A stretch of DNA of 64,000 bases from Rhodanobacter sp. B04 (lineage in GTDB: Bacteria > Pseudomonadota > Gammaproteobacteria > Xanthomonadales > Rhodanobacteraceae): positions 310,001-374,000 of the forward strand of contig NZ_MUNV01000007.1 of NCBI RefSeq assembly GCF_002001125.1, given 5' to 3'. Made by a program: the position numbers and the translations under genes. Shown here piece by piece: positions 36,377 to 48,559 of this stretch. The first letter of the stretch is position 1, and the number at the start of each line of letters is the position of its first letter. The notes beneath the pieces are model-generated. The model searched no databases, was not told where the DNA came from, and saw only the letters and a program-made list of their open reading frames with translations.

Positions 36377-37954
36377 ATGCCATCCCCTTCGACGAACATC
36401 CCCGACACGCAGGTGCTGATCGCGGGCGCCGGCCCCACCGGGCTGGTACTGGCGCTGTGGCTGACCCGGCTCGGCGTCAGCCTGCGCATCATCGACAAGA
36501 CCGCCGAAGCGGGAACCACCTCGCGCGCACTGGCCGTGCAGTCGCGCACGCTGGAGTTCTACCGGCAGATCGGCGTGGCCGATGCGGTCGTCGATGGCGG
36601 CGCCACGATTGCCGGCATCAACCTGTGGGTCCGCGGGCGCAAGGCCGCACGGATACCGTTCCAGCAGATCGGCGAAGGCTTGAGCCCGTTTCCGTCGGCG
36701 CTGGTATTTCCACAGGATGCCCACGAGCGATTGCTGATCGAACGACTGCAGGCACTGGGCGTGACCGTGGAGCGCCGAACCGAACTGCTGAGCTTCGAGC
36801 AAGTCAGCGACGGCGTACACGCCACGCTGCGGCAATCCGATGGCACGGAAGTGAGCTGCCGCGCTGCCTACCTTGCTGGTTGCGACGGCGCGCGCTCGGT
36901 CGTGCGCGAGGTTCTGGGCTTCACCTTTCCCGGCGGCACCTACACGCAACGGTTCTATGTTGCCGACGTGGATGCGACGGGCCCGGCCGCCGATCATGAA
37001 TTGCATATCGATCTCGACGATGCCGATTTCCTCGCGGTCTTCCCGCTCAAGGGCCACGGCCGTGTGCGCCTGGTCGGCACCGTGCGCGAACCCGCCGACG
37101 AGAACGGCGAGCTGAGCTTCGACGACGTCAGCCCGCGCGCGATCGCCCAGCTCCGGCTCGGCATCGCCAAGGTGAACTGGTTCTCGACCTATCACGTGCA
37201 CCACCGGGTCGCGCCATCCTTCCGGCACGGGCGCACGTTTCTGCTGGGCGACGCCGCGCATATCCACAGCCCGGCCGGCGGCCAGGGCATGAACACCGGC
37301 ATCGGCGATGCGGTGAACCTGGCATGGAAACTCGCTGCCGCACTGAACCAGCAGGCTGCCGACAGCCTGCTCGACACCTACGAAATCGAACGCATCCGCT
37401 TTGCCCGCCGGCTGGTCGCCACCACGGACCGCGGATTCACCCTGGCCACCAGCGAAGGTGCCATCGCGCGACAGGTGCGCACCCGGTTGATCCCGTTGAT
37501 CGCGCCATGGCTGTTCCGCTGGCCGCCGTTGCGCCGGTTCCTGTTCCGCACGATGTCGCAGATCGGTATCGACTATCGGCACAGCACGCTGAGTGCCGGC
37601 AACGCTGGCGCGGTGCACGGTGGCGATCGCCTGCCCTGGGTGCGCACGGCAACGGGACACGACAATTTCGATCCGCTCACGTCGCTGGCTTGGCAAGTAC
37701 ACGTCTACGGCGAGGCAAGCGCGGAGCTCACGGCTACCTGCGCCGAGCACCGGCTTCAGCTGCATGTCTTCGCCTGGAATGCCGATATGGCACGCGCCGG
37801 CTTCGGGCGGCATGCGCTCTATCTGATCCGGCCCGATGGCTACGTCGCGCTTGCCGCCGCTGACGGCGCCACGCGGCGCCTGCGCGACTATCTGCTGGCG
37901 CGATACGGCGACAACAACCCGGCGGTGTCGAACAACCCGGCCGGCAACAAATAG
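36377..37954 (+). CDS. FAD-dependent aromatic monooxygenase (PheA/TfdB type)
   Basis: Group A flavin hydroxylase, 525 aa. FAD-binding GAGPTG (17-22) starts the Rossmann fold; the DG motif CDGARSVVRE lies at about 173-182; GD in FLLGDAAHIHSPAGGQGMNTGIGDAVNLAW at about 288-317 contacts FAD. The C-terminal thioredoxin-like domain (about 415-510) places it with the phenol and polyketide hydroxylases. The substrate is unknown; the aromatic dioxygenase elsewhere in the window is not linked. Its last 67 bases overlap nadD on the other strand. Confidence 0.87.
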   Translation: MPSPSTNIPDTQVLIAGAGPTGLVLALWLTRLGVSLRIIDKTAEAGTTSRALAVQSRTLEFYRQIGVADAVVDGGATIAGINLWVRGRKAARIPFQQIGEGLSPFPSALVFPQDAHERLLIERLQALGVTVERRTELLSFEQVSDGVHATLRQSDGTEVSCRAAYLAGCDGARSVVREVLGFTFPGGTYTQRFYVADVDATGPAADHELHIDLDDADFLAVFPLKGHGRVRLVGTVREPADENGELSFDDVSPRAIAQLRLGIAKVNWFSTYHVHHRVAPSFRHGRTFLLGDAAHIHSPAGGQGMNTGIGDAVNLAWKLAAALNQQAADSLLDTYEIERIRFARRLVATTDRGFTLATSEGAIARQVRTRLIPLIAPWLFRWPPLRRFLFRTMSQIGIDYRHSTLSAGNAGAVHGGDRLPWVRTATGHDNFDPLTSLAWQVHVYGEASAELTATCAEHRLQLHVFAWNADMARAGFGRHALYLIRPDGYVALAAADGATRRLRDYLLARYGDNNPAVSNNPAGNK

Positions 37955-38526
37955 CGCGGCTCACGTCCGCTGGCGAGCAGCTCGCGGATGCGGGTGGCGG
38001 AAATCTCCAGCGGAGTGACGGCCAGCTCGATCACCTTGCCCGCGCTGGCGTGACGCCATGCTGCCGCTTCGCCGACGCGACGACCGGAGATCTCCCGCTG
38101 CAGCTCATCAGGCAGCACGGCGTCCATGCCTGGACGGCTCAACACCCCGACATGCGCCAGGTCGAACAGTTCGCGCCAGCGATGCCAGCCGGGCAAACCG
38201 GCGAATGCATCGGCACCGATCAGCAGTACCAGCGGGCGCCCCCCCTGTTCCGCACGAAGCTCGATCAGGGTGTCGATGGTGTATGACGGGCCGGCGCGCT
38301 CCAACTCGCGGGTATCCAGCGCGAGGCGTGACTGGCCCTGCAAAGCGGCGCGCAGCATCGCCACGCGCTGTGGCGCCGAAGCGGTCGGCGGCGGGCGATG
38401 CGGTGGCACGCTGGCCGGCATCAGGCGCACCTCGGCATCGAGCAGTTCGGAAGCCTCCCACGCCACGCTCAAATGACCCAGGTGCACCGGGTCGAAGGTG
38501 CCGCCGAAAATGGCCAGCGGCTTCAC
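37888..38526 (-). CDS. nadD: Nicotinate-nucleotide adenylyltransferase
   Basis: Makes deamido-NAD from nicotinate mononucleotide and ATP; 212 aa. FGGTFDPVHLGHL (about 7-19) is the nucleotidyltransferase HxGH region and PLEISATRIRELLASG (about 175-190) the ISSTxxR motif. The start is a GTG that overlaps the holA stop codon (GTGA), so the longer upstream frame is rejected. Its 3' end overlaps the convergent flavin monooxygenase gene by 67 bases. In related genomes rsfS follows directly. Confidence 0.94.
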   Translation of the reverse strand: MKPLAIFGGTFDPVHLGHLSVAWEASELLDAEVRLMPASVPPHRPPPTASAPQRVAMLRAALQGQSRLALDTRELERAGPSYTIDTLIELRAEQGGRPLVLLIGADAFAGLPGWHRWRELFDLAHVGVLSRPGMDAVLPDELQREISGRRVGEAAAWRHASAGKVIELAVTPLEISATRIRELLASGREPRYLLPAGLFDTAGLLSPYRASR

Positions 38527-39532
38527 GCCAGCGCCTTGGCCGCACGCGGTTCGGCGATCGCGGCGATCAGCCGCTCGGCTTCCTGCCACGGATTGCCGGC
38601 TTCGCGGCCCTTGACCATGCGGTCGATGCGCGAGGCGCGCGCGAGGCATTGCAGCCAGTGCTCGCGCGGCGCGCGGCGCAGCGCCTGGCGGAACAGGGTT
38701 TCGCGTGCCTGCCACAGATGCTCGGCGCGGAACTGGGCGGCGAGATCATGCGCGTTGGCCAGGCGCAAGGCCAGCTGCAGCTGGTTGACCAGCCAACCCA
38801 TCAGCGCCAGCAGTTCGTCGCCTTCGGAACGCAGCCCGGCAAGGATGCGCAGCGCACGCGCGCCGTCGCCGACGAAGGCGGCATCGGTGAGCTTGAACAC
38901 GTCGTAACGGGCACTGTCGGCGACCAGGCCTTCCATTTCGACGGCATCGATGCGGCCCTGCCCGTGCAAGATGGCGAGCTTGTCGACTTCCTGCGCGGCG
39001 GCGAGCAGGTTGCCCTCGACGCGCTGCGCCAGCAGTGCGCTGGCATCGGGCGTCGCGGACAAGCCACGCGAGGCCAGCCGTGCACCGATCCATGCGCCCC
39101 ACTCGTTCGGTCGTGGCGCATTGAACACCACCATCGTGCCGCTGGCGTCGAGCTTCTTGCTCCAGGCGCCGTCATGCTTGCTGCTCCACTCCATCGCGGT
39201 GATCAGCAGGGTGACGTCCGGTGGCGGATCGGCGCAGAACGCGTTGATCGCCTTGGCGCCTTCGGTGCCGGGACGGCCAGTGGGCAGACGCAGGTCAATC
39301 AGCCGGCGGCTGGCGAACAGCGACATGCCCGCAGCGGATCGCGCCAACTCGTCCCAGTCGAAATGCTGGCCGACATCGAGTACCTCGCGTTCGCTGTAAC
39401 CCAGCTTCTTGGCCTGTGCGCGCAGTGCGTCGGCCGCTTCCAGCACCAGCAACTCCTCGCCGGCAAGCAGGTATACCGGCGCCAGGCGGTCAGCCGCCAG
39501 CGCCTTCTGCCACTGACCGGGACTAAGCGGCA

Positions 39533-39533
<1 letters not shown>
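38523..39533 (-). CDS. holA: DNA polymerase III subunit delta
   Basis: Clamp-loader delta subunit, 336 aa, which opens the beta clamp. APVYLLAGEELLVLEAADALR (about 18-38) and LLITAMEWSSKHDGAWSKKLDASG (about 107-130) are family segments, followed by the lid domain and the C-terminal collar. It overlaps lptE by one base (TGATG) and nadD by four (GTGA), so translation of all three is coupled. Confidence 0.94.
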
Positions 39534-42807
<3,274 letters not shown>

Positions 42808-42850
42808 TCAGCCTAGCCCAGCACGGGCCGGACGCCAAGCCTGAAGCGGC

Positions 42851-43477
42851 TTATCCCGCCGGGCACACGGCGGCGCGGCCGGCGCCGAGCGCACGCGCCG
42901 CGCTGGCGATCTGCGCCGCCAGCTGCCCGAGCGCGCGCTGATGCCCCTGCACCAGCGCCGCATAACCCGGCCCCACGGCTTCGCTGATGCGGCTGCTGCA
43001 GGCCAGCGCACCGGCATGGGCACCGCCATGCAGCACGCGCACGCTCCAGTTGCCCTCGATCAGGGCATAGCTGGCGGGCTGCGAGTCGAAGCGGCGCAGA
43101 TCCAGCTTGATCCGCAGCAGCGGCTTGCCGTTGCCGGGCAGGCCGCTGACATCCTGGCTGCGCAGTTCGCGCGCAAGATCAGCCGACAGCGCGCCGCGCA
43201 CCTCGTCACCGAGCGGCGCGATCCAGCGCTCGCCGTCGAGCATGGCCACCGCCTGGCCGCCCTCGCGCACCACCAGCTGTGGCTGATCGACCTGGGCCGG
43301 GATGCCGACCGGCAACAATTCGAACGGCAACGAAGGTGTTGCAGGCTGCGCAACCGGCCCACTGCCTGACTCGCCAGCCGGCGGGACCAGTGTGTAGTAA
43401 TGCAACGGTGCCGAAGCGCAGGCCGCCAAGGCCAGCGCCGCGCCGAAGCCAAGCAGACGCATTGCGGTACGGATCAT
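42851..43477 (-). CDS. pqiC: PqiC-type outer-membrane lipoprotein
   Basis: Lipoprotein, 208 aa, of the ABC-type transport auxiliary family; PqiC forms an outer-membrane end of the PqiABC lipid-transport bridge. The signal peptide ends in lipobox LAAC (Cys20), followed by ASAPLHYYTLVPPAG, the usual start of mature PqiC (YmbA). Start ATG overlaps the pqiB stop (ATGA). An 88-base gap separates it from leuS. Confidence 0.9.
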   Translation of the reverse strand: MIRTAMRLLGFGAALALAACASAPLHYYTLVPPAGESGSGPVAQPATPSLPFELLPVGIPAQVDQPQLVVREGGQAVAMLDGERWIAPLGDEVRGALSADLARELRSQDVSGLPGNGKPLLRIKLDLRRFDSQPASYALIEGNWSVRVLHGGAHAGALACSSRISEAVGPGYAALVQGHQRALGQLAAQIASAARALGAGRAAVCPAG

Positions 43478-45180
43478 GGCTGACTTCCTTGCGTCGGTGA
43501 GGTGGCCGGTGGCGCCGCGATTGCCGCCGGTGGAACATCGACCGGTTTGGCGTCGGGCCGACGGCCGCGCAACAAGGCTTCCGGATGACCGCCCAGATAG
43601 TCGGTCAACACGCGCAGCGAACGCGCCATGCGCTGCACCTGCTCCAGCGTGGCGCCAAGGTTCTGCTGCAGCGGCGAATCGCCGGACAGCGCGTCGTTGG
43701 CGGTGTGCATGGTTTTCTGCACGCCTCGCAGGGTGCTCTTGACCTCCGGCAGGGTCTGGCCGTTGACCTGCTTCAGCGTGGCGTTGAGCCCGGCCAGGGT
43801 CTGATCCAGGTTCTTGCCGATGCTGTCGAACGGAATCTTGTCGACCTTGTCGACGATCTCGGCCAGTTGCTCCTGCAGTTTGTCGAAGCTGCCGGCCACG
43901 GTGGGGATCATCAAGGGCTTGGCGTTCGGATCGAACGCCACCGGCGGCGCGTGCGGCACGAAGTCCAGCGCCACATACAGCTGGCCGGTCAGCAGGTTGC
44001 CGCTGCGTGCCTGCGCACGCAGTCCGTGCGTGACCAGACGCCCCATCAGTTGTGACAGGTCGGCATTCTCGCCATGCGCCTTGGCCAGCGCCACCAGCTT
44101 GTCATAGGCGCTGCCCAGGCGCTGCGGATAGACCACCGCGCCCACGAGAACCGGGAAGCGCTGTGCCTTCTCGTCGTAATCAAGCTTGACCGATACCACC
44201 TTGCCGATGTTGATGCCGAGGAACTCCACCGGGGCGTCCACCGCCAGCCCGCGCACGGACTGCTCGAAGCGCATGCGGATGTAATGCGGCTCGCCGTCCG
44301 GCGGGGCCATCGCGGTGGTCTGGTCGCCGAACAGCGTGTACTCGGTCTCTTCCGGCGCCGGCGTGCTGTCATGCGGGCCGGCGGGATCCTGGAACGCCAC
44401 GCCGCCAGCCAGCACGGTGGCCAGCGACTCCGTATTGAGCTTCAGCCCGCTCGCGCCGATCGACAGATCCACGCCACTGGCGTTCCAGAAACGCGTGGCG
44501 GTGGTGACGAACTTGTCGTTGGGGCCGTCCACGAAGATCTGCAGCGAAACACCCTTGCCGTCGCTGTCCAGCTGGTAGGACACCACGCGCCCCACCTGGA
44601 TGCGCCGGTAGTACACCGGCGAGCCGATATCCAGCGAGCCGAGGTCATCGCTGTGCAGCACAAAACTGCGGCCGGGCGCGCCATGGTTCACCGCCGGCGG
44701 CGTCTCCAGCCCCTTGAACTCGTCCTGGGGCGTGCTTGAAGCCCCCGCGTCGACGCCGATGAACGCACCGGAAAGCAGGGTATCGATGCCCGACACGCCG
44801 CCCAGCCCGATCCGCGGCCGCACCACCCAGTAGCGGGTGCCCTCGGTGGCGAAACTCTCGGCGCTTTTCTCCAGCGCCACCCTGACCAGCACATGGCTGC
44901 GATCGCTGCTGAGATGGATCTTGCTGACCCGGCCGATCACCACATTCTTGTATTTCACCGGCGTCTTGCCGGCATCCAGCCCCTCGGCGCTCTGGAAGCT
45001 GATGGTGATCTGCGGGCCGGCCTGCAGCCGGTTGTTGATCACCAGCGAAAGCCCGACCAGCGCCGCCAGCGCCGGCACCAGCCAGATCAGCGAGGCATTG
45101 AAACGACGATGCTTCACTATCGGTCGAGGCAACTCCCCGCGGCTTGGGCCATCCTGCTCAGTACGACTGTCGTCAGTCAT
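43474..45180 (-). CDS. pqiB: PqiB, MCE-domain lipid transport protein
   Basis: Periplasm-spanning MCE protein, 568 aa, which forms a hexameric needle moving lipids between the inner and outer membrane. One N-terminal helix (about 30-50) precedes three MCE domains: GPQITISFQSAEGLDAGKTPVKYKNVVIG (about 55-83), GRSFVLHSDDLGSLDIGSPVYYRRIQVG, and HYIRMRFEQSVRGLAVDAPVEFLGINIG. A coiled-coil follows (about 440-530) and a Pro/Ala tail. ATG 45180 overlaps the previous gene by eight bases. Confidence 0.94.
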   Translation of the reverse strand: MTDDSRTEQDGPSRGELPRPIVKHRRFNASLIWLVPALAALVGLSLVINNRLQAGPQITISFQSAEGLDAGKTPVKYKNVVIGRVSKIHLSSDRSHVLVRVALEKSAESFATEGTRYWVVRPRIGLGGVSGIDTLLSGAFIGVDAGASSTPQDEFKGLETPPAVNHGAPGRSFVLHSDDLGSLDIGSPVYYRRIQVGRVVSYQLDSDGKGVSLQIFVDGPNDKFVTTATRFWNASGVDLSIGASGLKLNTESLATVLAGGVAFQDPAGPHDSTPAPEETEYTLFGDQTTAMAPPDGEPHYIRMRFEQSVRGLAVDAPVEFLGINIGKVVSVKLDYDEKAQRFPVLVGAVVYPQRLGSAYDKLVALAKAHGENADLSQLMGRLVTHGLRAQARSGNLLTGQLYVALDFVPHAPPVAFDPNAKPLMIPTVAGSFDKLQEQLAEIVDKVDKIPFDSIGKNLDQTLAGLNATLKQVNGQTLPEVKSTLRGVQKTMHTANDALSGDSPLQQNLGATLEQVQRMARSLRVLTDYLGGHPEALLRGRRPDAKPVDVPPAAIAAPPATSPTQGSQP

Positions 45181-45811
45181 CGAAATCCCTGCCATCCCAG
45201 ATCAACCGGGGGTCAAAACTCATCGAGGCCAGCATGGTCAGCACCACGGTCAGGCCGAAAAAGATCACGCCAGGCAGCGGCTCGACCAGGCTCAGCAGGC
45301 CGAAGCGCACCAAGGCGGTCAGCAACGCCACCACGAAGACATCCAACATCGACCAGTAGCCGATGAACTCGACCAGCCGATAGAGCTTGGCACGCTGCGG
45401 CCGTGCCCAGCCGCTACCGCGCTGGCTGCTTACCAGCAGCGTACCCAGCGAGAGGAATTTCAGCATCGGCACCACGATGCTGGCGGTGAACACGATGATC
45501 GCCAGGTCCGGCGATCCCTTGACCCACAACTCCACCACGCCGCTGATGATGGTGTTGTCGTCGATGTCATTCAAGCTGGCCGTGCGCATGATCGGCAGCA
45601 CATTGGCCGGGATGTACAGCAGGAACGCGGCGATCATCAAGGCCCACGTCCGCACGTAGCTGTCCGGCTTGCGCCGGTGCAGCGCGGAGCCGCAGCGCGG
45701 GCAGGCCAGTGCATCGCCCGCCTCCGCATGACCGGGCGCGTCCGCGCAAACCAGCCCGCACACATGGCAGCCGATCAGGCCGAGTTCGGCGGCGCGCGGA
45801 AGCGCACTCAC
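45173..45811 (-). CDS. PqiA-like protein, second half (separate gene)
   Basis: A 212-aa inner-membrane protein matching the C-terminal PqiA domain. The zinc-ribbon CHVCGLVCAD ... CPRCGSAL (about 16-52) is followed by four helices, with YIPANVLPIMRT and FIGYWSMLDVFVVALLTALVRFG typical of PqiA. The GTG start overlaps the preceding gene's stop (GTGA). E. coli PqiA is one 417-aa chain with two such domains; here each domain is its own gene, so the two proteins must assemble together. Confidence 0.88.
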   Translation of the reverse strand: MSALPRAAELGLIGCHVCGLVCADAPGHAEAGDALACPRCGSALHRRKPDSYVRTWALMIAAFLLYIPANVLPIMRTASLNDIDDNTIISGVVELWVKGSPDLAIIVFTASIVVPMLKFLSLGTLLVSSQRGSGWARPQRAKLYRLVEFIGYWSMLDVFVVALLTALVRFGLLSLVEPLPGVIFFGLTVVLTMLASMSFDPRLIWDGRDFDD

Positions 45812-46425
45812 GCCTGGTCCTCCGGCGTGAGTTCCCACAGCTGGCGCAGGTCGACGCCGGCGAAGATGGTGATCAGCAAGGTCAGCGCCGCGTAGGCATA
45901 GATGCCCGGGTCCGCCACCACGTCGAAGTAGAGATGCGCCTTGACGATGGCCACCAGCGCGCCCAGCACGAACACCTCGCTCATCGTCCACGGCTGCAGG
46001 TAGTGCAGCGTCACCATCATCGGCACGAAACCCGGCGCGCGCCGGCCAAGGCGCGCGAACCACAGCAGCCATCCGAGCAGCAGCATCTTGACCAGCGGAA
46101 AAAAGAACAGCGTGCCGGCCGCCAGCACGGCGACCACCTGGGCCTGCTGCTGCCACATCACGATGATGGTGCCCCACAGGGTGGCGCCGCTGAGCTGGCC
46201 GTTCAGGCCCAGCGTGACGATCGGCCACATGTTCGCCTGCACGAACACGATCATCGCCGTCAGCACCAACGCCAGCAGGGCGCTCACACTCAGCCTTTGA
46301 TGCCGCTCCAGTTCCGCGTGACAGCACGCGCAGCGCGCCACGTCGCCACGCGCCAGCGGGCGACGGCGATAGACCGTATCGCAGTGCTCGCAGATCAGCA
46401 GGGTTTCGGGTGCGGTCGTGCCCAT
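45808..46425 (-). CDS. pqiA: PqiA-like protein, first half (separate gene)
   Basis: A 205-aa inner-membrane protein matching the N-terminal PqiA domain. It has a zinc-ribbon CEHCDTVY ... CACCHAEL (about 12-36) and four helices with VFVQANMWPIVTLGLNG and MSEVFVLGALVAIVKAHLYFDV. It opens the operon pqiA-pqiA'-pqiB-pqiC. The E. coli operon is SoxS-controlled; no SoxS site was identified here. It is divergent from the ybbN-like gene with 123 bases between. Confidence 0.9.
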   Translation of the reverse strand: MGTTAPETLLICEHCDTVYRRRPLARGDVARCACCHAELERHQRLSVSALLALVLTAMIVFVQANMWPIVTLGLNGQLSGATLWGTIIVMWQQQAQVVAVLAAGTLFFFPLVKMLLLGWLLWFARLGRRAPGFVPMMVTLHYLQPWTMSEVFVLGALVAIVKAHLYFDVVADPGIYAYAALTLLITIFAGVDLRQLWELTPEDQA

Positions 46426-46548
46426 GCGCTCGATGCCTGGTCCCAGCGTGAAGATTGGCGGATTCTCGCAAATCTATCGTGAACGCGCCGCTTGATATGC
46501 TGGGCCGCGCCCTGATCTGAACCGGCATCCGCCGAACTGGAGTTTCCC

Positions 46549-47415
46549 GTGACCGATGCCGCCGCCCCCGCCCATGTCTTCGACGTGGATCAGCAAAGCT
46601 TCGAAGCCGATGTGCTGCAGGCCTCGCTGACCACCCCGGTACTGGTGGATTTCTGGGCGACCTGGTGCGAGCCGTGCAAGACGCTGGGCCCGATGCTGGA
46701 AAAACTCGCCGCCGAGTACAACGGCGCGTTCCGGCTGGGCAAGGTCGATGTCGACACGCAGCGGGAGCTGGCCGGCATGTTCGGCATCCGCAGCATCCCC
46801 ACCGTGATGCTGGTGAAGGATGGCCAGGTGCTCGACGGTTTCGCCGGGGCGCTGCCGGAAGGCCAGTTGCGCGAATTCCTGTCGCGCCATGTGCAGCCGC
46901 TGGAAGCTGCCGCCGAGCCGGCCGCAGCCGAGGTCGTGCCGGAAACGCCGGCACAGGCGATCGACCGCCTGCAGCAGGCGATCGCCGCCGAACCGGGCAA
47001 GCCCGACTTGAAACTCGACCTGGCGCTGGCACTGATGCGCGCCGGCCAGGTCGATTCCGCCGCTGCGGAGCTGGCTGCGCTGCCGGCCAATCTCGCCACC
47101 GATACGCGCGCGGTGCGCCTGCGCAGCGAGCTGGATCTGACCCATGCGCTGAAAGACGCTCCCCGCACCGGCGAATTGCAGCAACGCGTGCAAGCCGACG
47201 CCAGCGACTGGATCGCCCGCGACCAGCTCGGCGTACGCTTGTTGCTGGAAGGCGACGCCGAAGCCGGACTCGAGCAGTTCCTGACCATCCTGCAGAAAGC
47301 CCGCGACTGGAACGACGGCCAGGCGAAGAAGCGCCTGCTGGCCGCCTTCGCCACGCTCGACGATGCCGAACTGGTCGGCCGTTACCGCCGCAAGATGGCC
47401 TCGTTGCTGTTCTGA
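46549..47415 (+). CDS. cnoX: Thioredoxin-TPR co-chaperone YbbN/CnoX
   Basis: A 288-aa protein with an N-terminal thioredoxin fold (about 8-112) and C-terminal TPR-like helices (about 130-285). The active site is WCEPC (Cys40, Cys43), so unlike E. coli CnoX, where the first Cys is Ser, both cysteines are here and it may be a working reductase. CnoX holds oxidised proteins and passes them to GroEL. The start is GTG 46549 with GGAG seven bases upstream. Confidence 0.9.
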   Translation: MTDAAAPAHVFDVDQQSFEADVLQASLTTPVLVDFWATWCEPCKTLGPMLEKLAAEYNGAFRLGKVDVDTQRELAGMFGIRSIPTVMLVKDGQVLDGFAGALPEGQLREFLSRHVQPLEAAAEPAAAEVVPETPAQAIDRLQQAIAAEPGKPDLKLDLALALMRAGQVDSAAAELAALPANLATDTRAVRLRSELDLTHALKDAPRTGELQQRVQADASDWIARDQLGVRLLLEGDAEAGLEQFLTILQKARDWNDGQAKKRLLAAFATLDDAELVGRYRRKMASLLF

Positions 47416-47428
47416 TGGAAGTGCATGG

Positions 47429-47881
47429 ATGAAAGCCTCCACCTTCCGTCGCCTGCTCAATCTGTGGCCACCCTTCCTGTGCAACGGCATCCGCGTGCGA
47501 CAGGTGTCGGAGGACTGGACCGAAGCGAGCGTGGTGCTGCGGCTGCGTCCGTGGAACCGCAACTATGTGCGCACCCAGTTCGGCGGCAACCTGTTCGCGA
47601 TGGTCGACCCGTTCTGGATGCTGTTGGTGATGCATCAGCTAGGCGACGACTACTACGTGTGGGACAAGGCCGGTGCGATCGACTTTGTTGCACCGGGCCG
47701 TGAGGACGTCTACGCGCACTTCAGGCTGGACTCCGCCGTGGTCGAGGAACTGCGCACGGCCGCCGCGGGCGGCGAGAAAGTGTTGCGCTGGTTCGAAACC
47801 GAAGTGGTCACCGCAAGCGGCGAAGTGGTCGCCCGCGTGCGCAAGCAGATCTACGTGCGGCTGAAACCGAAGGCGCGCTGA
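47429..47881 (+). CDS. DUF4442 hot-dog fold protein
   Basis: A 150-aa protein of the DUF4442 family, which has the acyl-CoA thioesterase-like hot-dog fold. NRNYVRTQFGGNLFAMVDPFWMLLVMHQLG (about 43-72) corresponds to the central helix with a Gly-Gly turn, where the substrate thioester would bind. Substrate and role are unknown. It starts 13 bases after the cnoX stop codon and is probably cotranscribed with it. Confidence 0.82.
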   Translation: MKASTFRRLLNLWPPFLCNGIRVRQVSEDWTEASVVLRLRPWNRNYVRTQFGGNLFAMVDPFWMLLVMHQLGDDYYVWDKAGAIDFVAPGREDVYAHFRLDSAVVEELRTAAAGGEKVLRWFETEVVTASGEVVARVRKQIYVRLKPKAR

Positions 47882-47887
47882 GCGCGC

Positions 47888-48559
47888 TCATTCGCTCTCG
47901 AAACGCTTGAGTTCGGCCAGTACGGACTCGGCCTTCTGCACGCTGCGGCCGGCAAAATTGTTCTCCAGCCAGCGCCGATGGCCCGCCCAGCGGATCAGGC
48001 CATACGCCGATCCGACCACCGCCAGCGAGACGACGCCGCAGAACGTCATCCACGGCACCAGCCCCGGAAATCTGGCCCACCAGTCGGCGGCACCCATCCG
48101 ATCCCAGTCGTACTGGATCAGCATGAGCATGACCGGAATCCAGATCAGGCTGCCCAGTACGGCGAATACCGGCGCCTCCACCCTGATCCGCCATGCGCGC
48201 AGCGTGGCCAGTCGACGCTGGATCTCAAGCACCGGCGCCGCATAGTCGATGCCCTGCACCAGCGACAGCACCCGTGCCGAGAATACGATCGTCAGGATGC
48301 CGAACGCCTGCACCGTTATGCCGCAGGCCAACGCCTGCCAAATGTGCGTATGCGTGCTCCAGAACGCCACGCCCCACAGCATCACGCCGATGCCGAGGGC
48401 GATCTGCGCCGCCTGTCCCCACACCAGCGGCCGCAAGCCGCGGCGCAGCCGATCCAGCCGACCGTCCTTGAACATCCGCACGTTCAACGCATGCTGCTGC
48501 TCCAGCCGCCGATCGAGCGCCTGCCAGGCCAGTTTCATCTCGTCCAGTTCCATGCTCAT
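47888..48559 (-). CDS. Membrane protein paired with an ECF sigma factor (possible anti-sigma)
   Basis: A 223-aa protein with a soluble N-terminus (about 1-45, MKLAWQALDRRLEQQ) and four helices (about 48-66, 72-94, 128-150, 168-190). Its ATG overlaps the sigma factor stop (ATGA). The position suggests an anti-sigma factor, but the Cys/His zinc motif of ZAS anti-sigmas is absent. The family is unknown to me. Confidence 0.7.
   Translation of the reverse strand: MSMELDEMKLAWQALDRRLEQQHALNVRMFKDGRLDRLRRGLRPLVWGQAAQIALGIGVMLWGVAFWSTHTHIWQALACGITVQAFGILTIVFSARVLSLVQGIDYAAPVLEIQRRLATLRAWRIRVEAPVFAVLGSLIWIPVMLMLIQYDWDRMGAADWWARFPGLVPWMTFCGVVSLAVVGSAYGLIRWAGHRRWLENNFAGRSVQKAESVLAELKRFESE

Noticed and set aside
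45173..47635. Very long minus-strand open frame (820 codons) over pqiA and cnoX
   Set aside because: Only its last 212 codons match PqiA; the rest is the antisense of the cnoX and pqiA genes in high-GC DNA.
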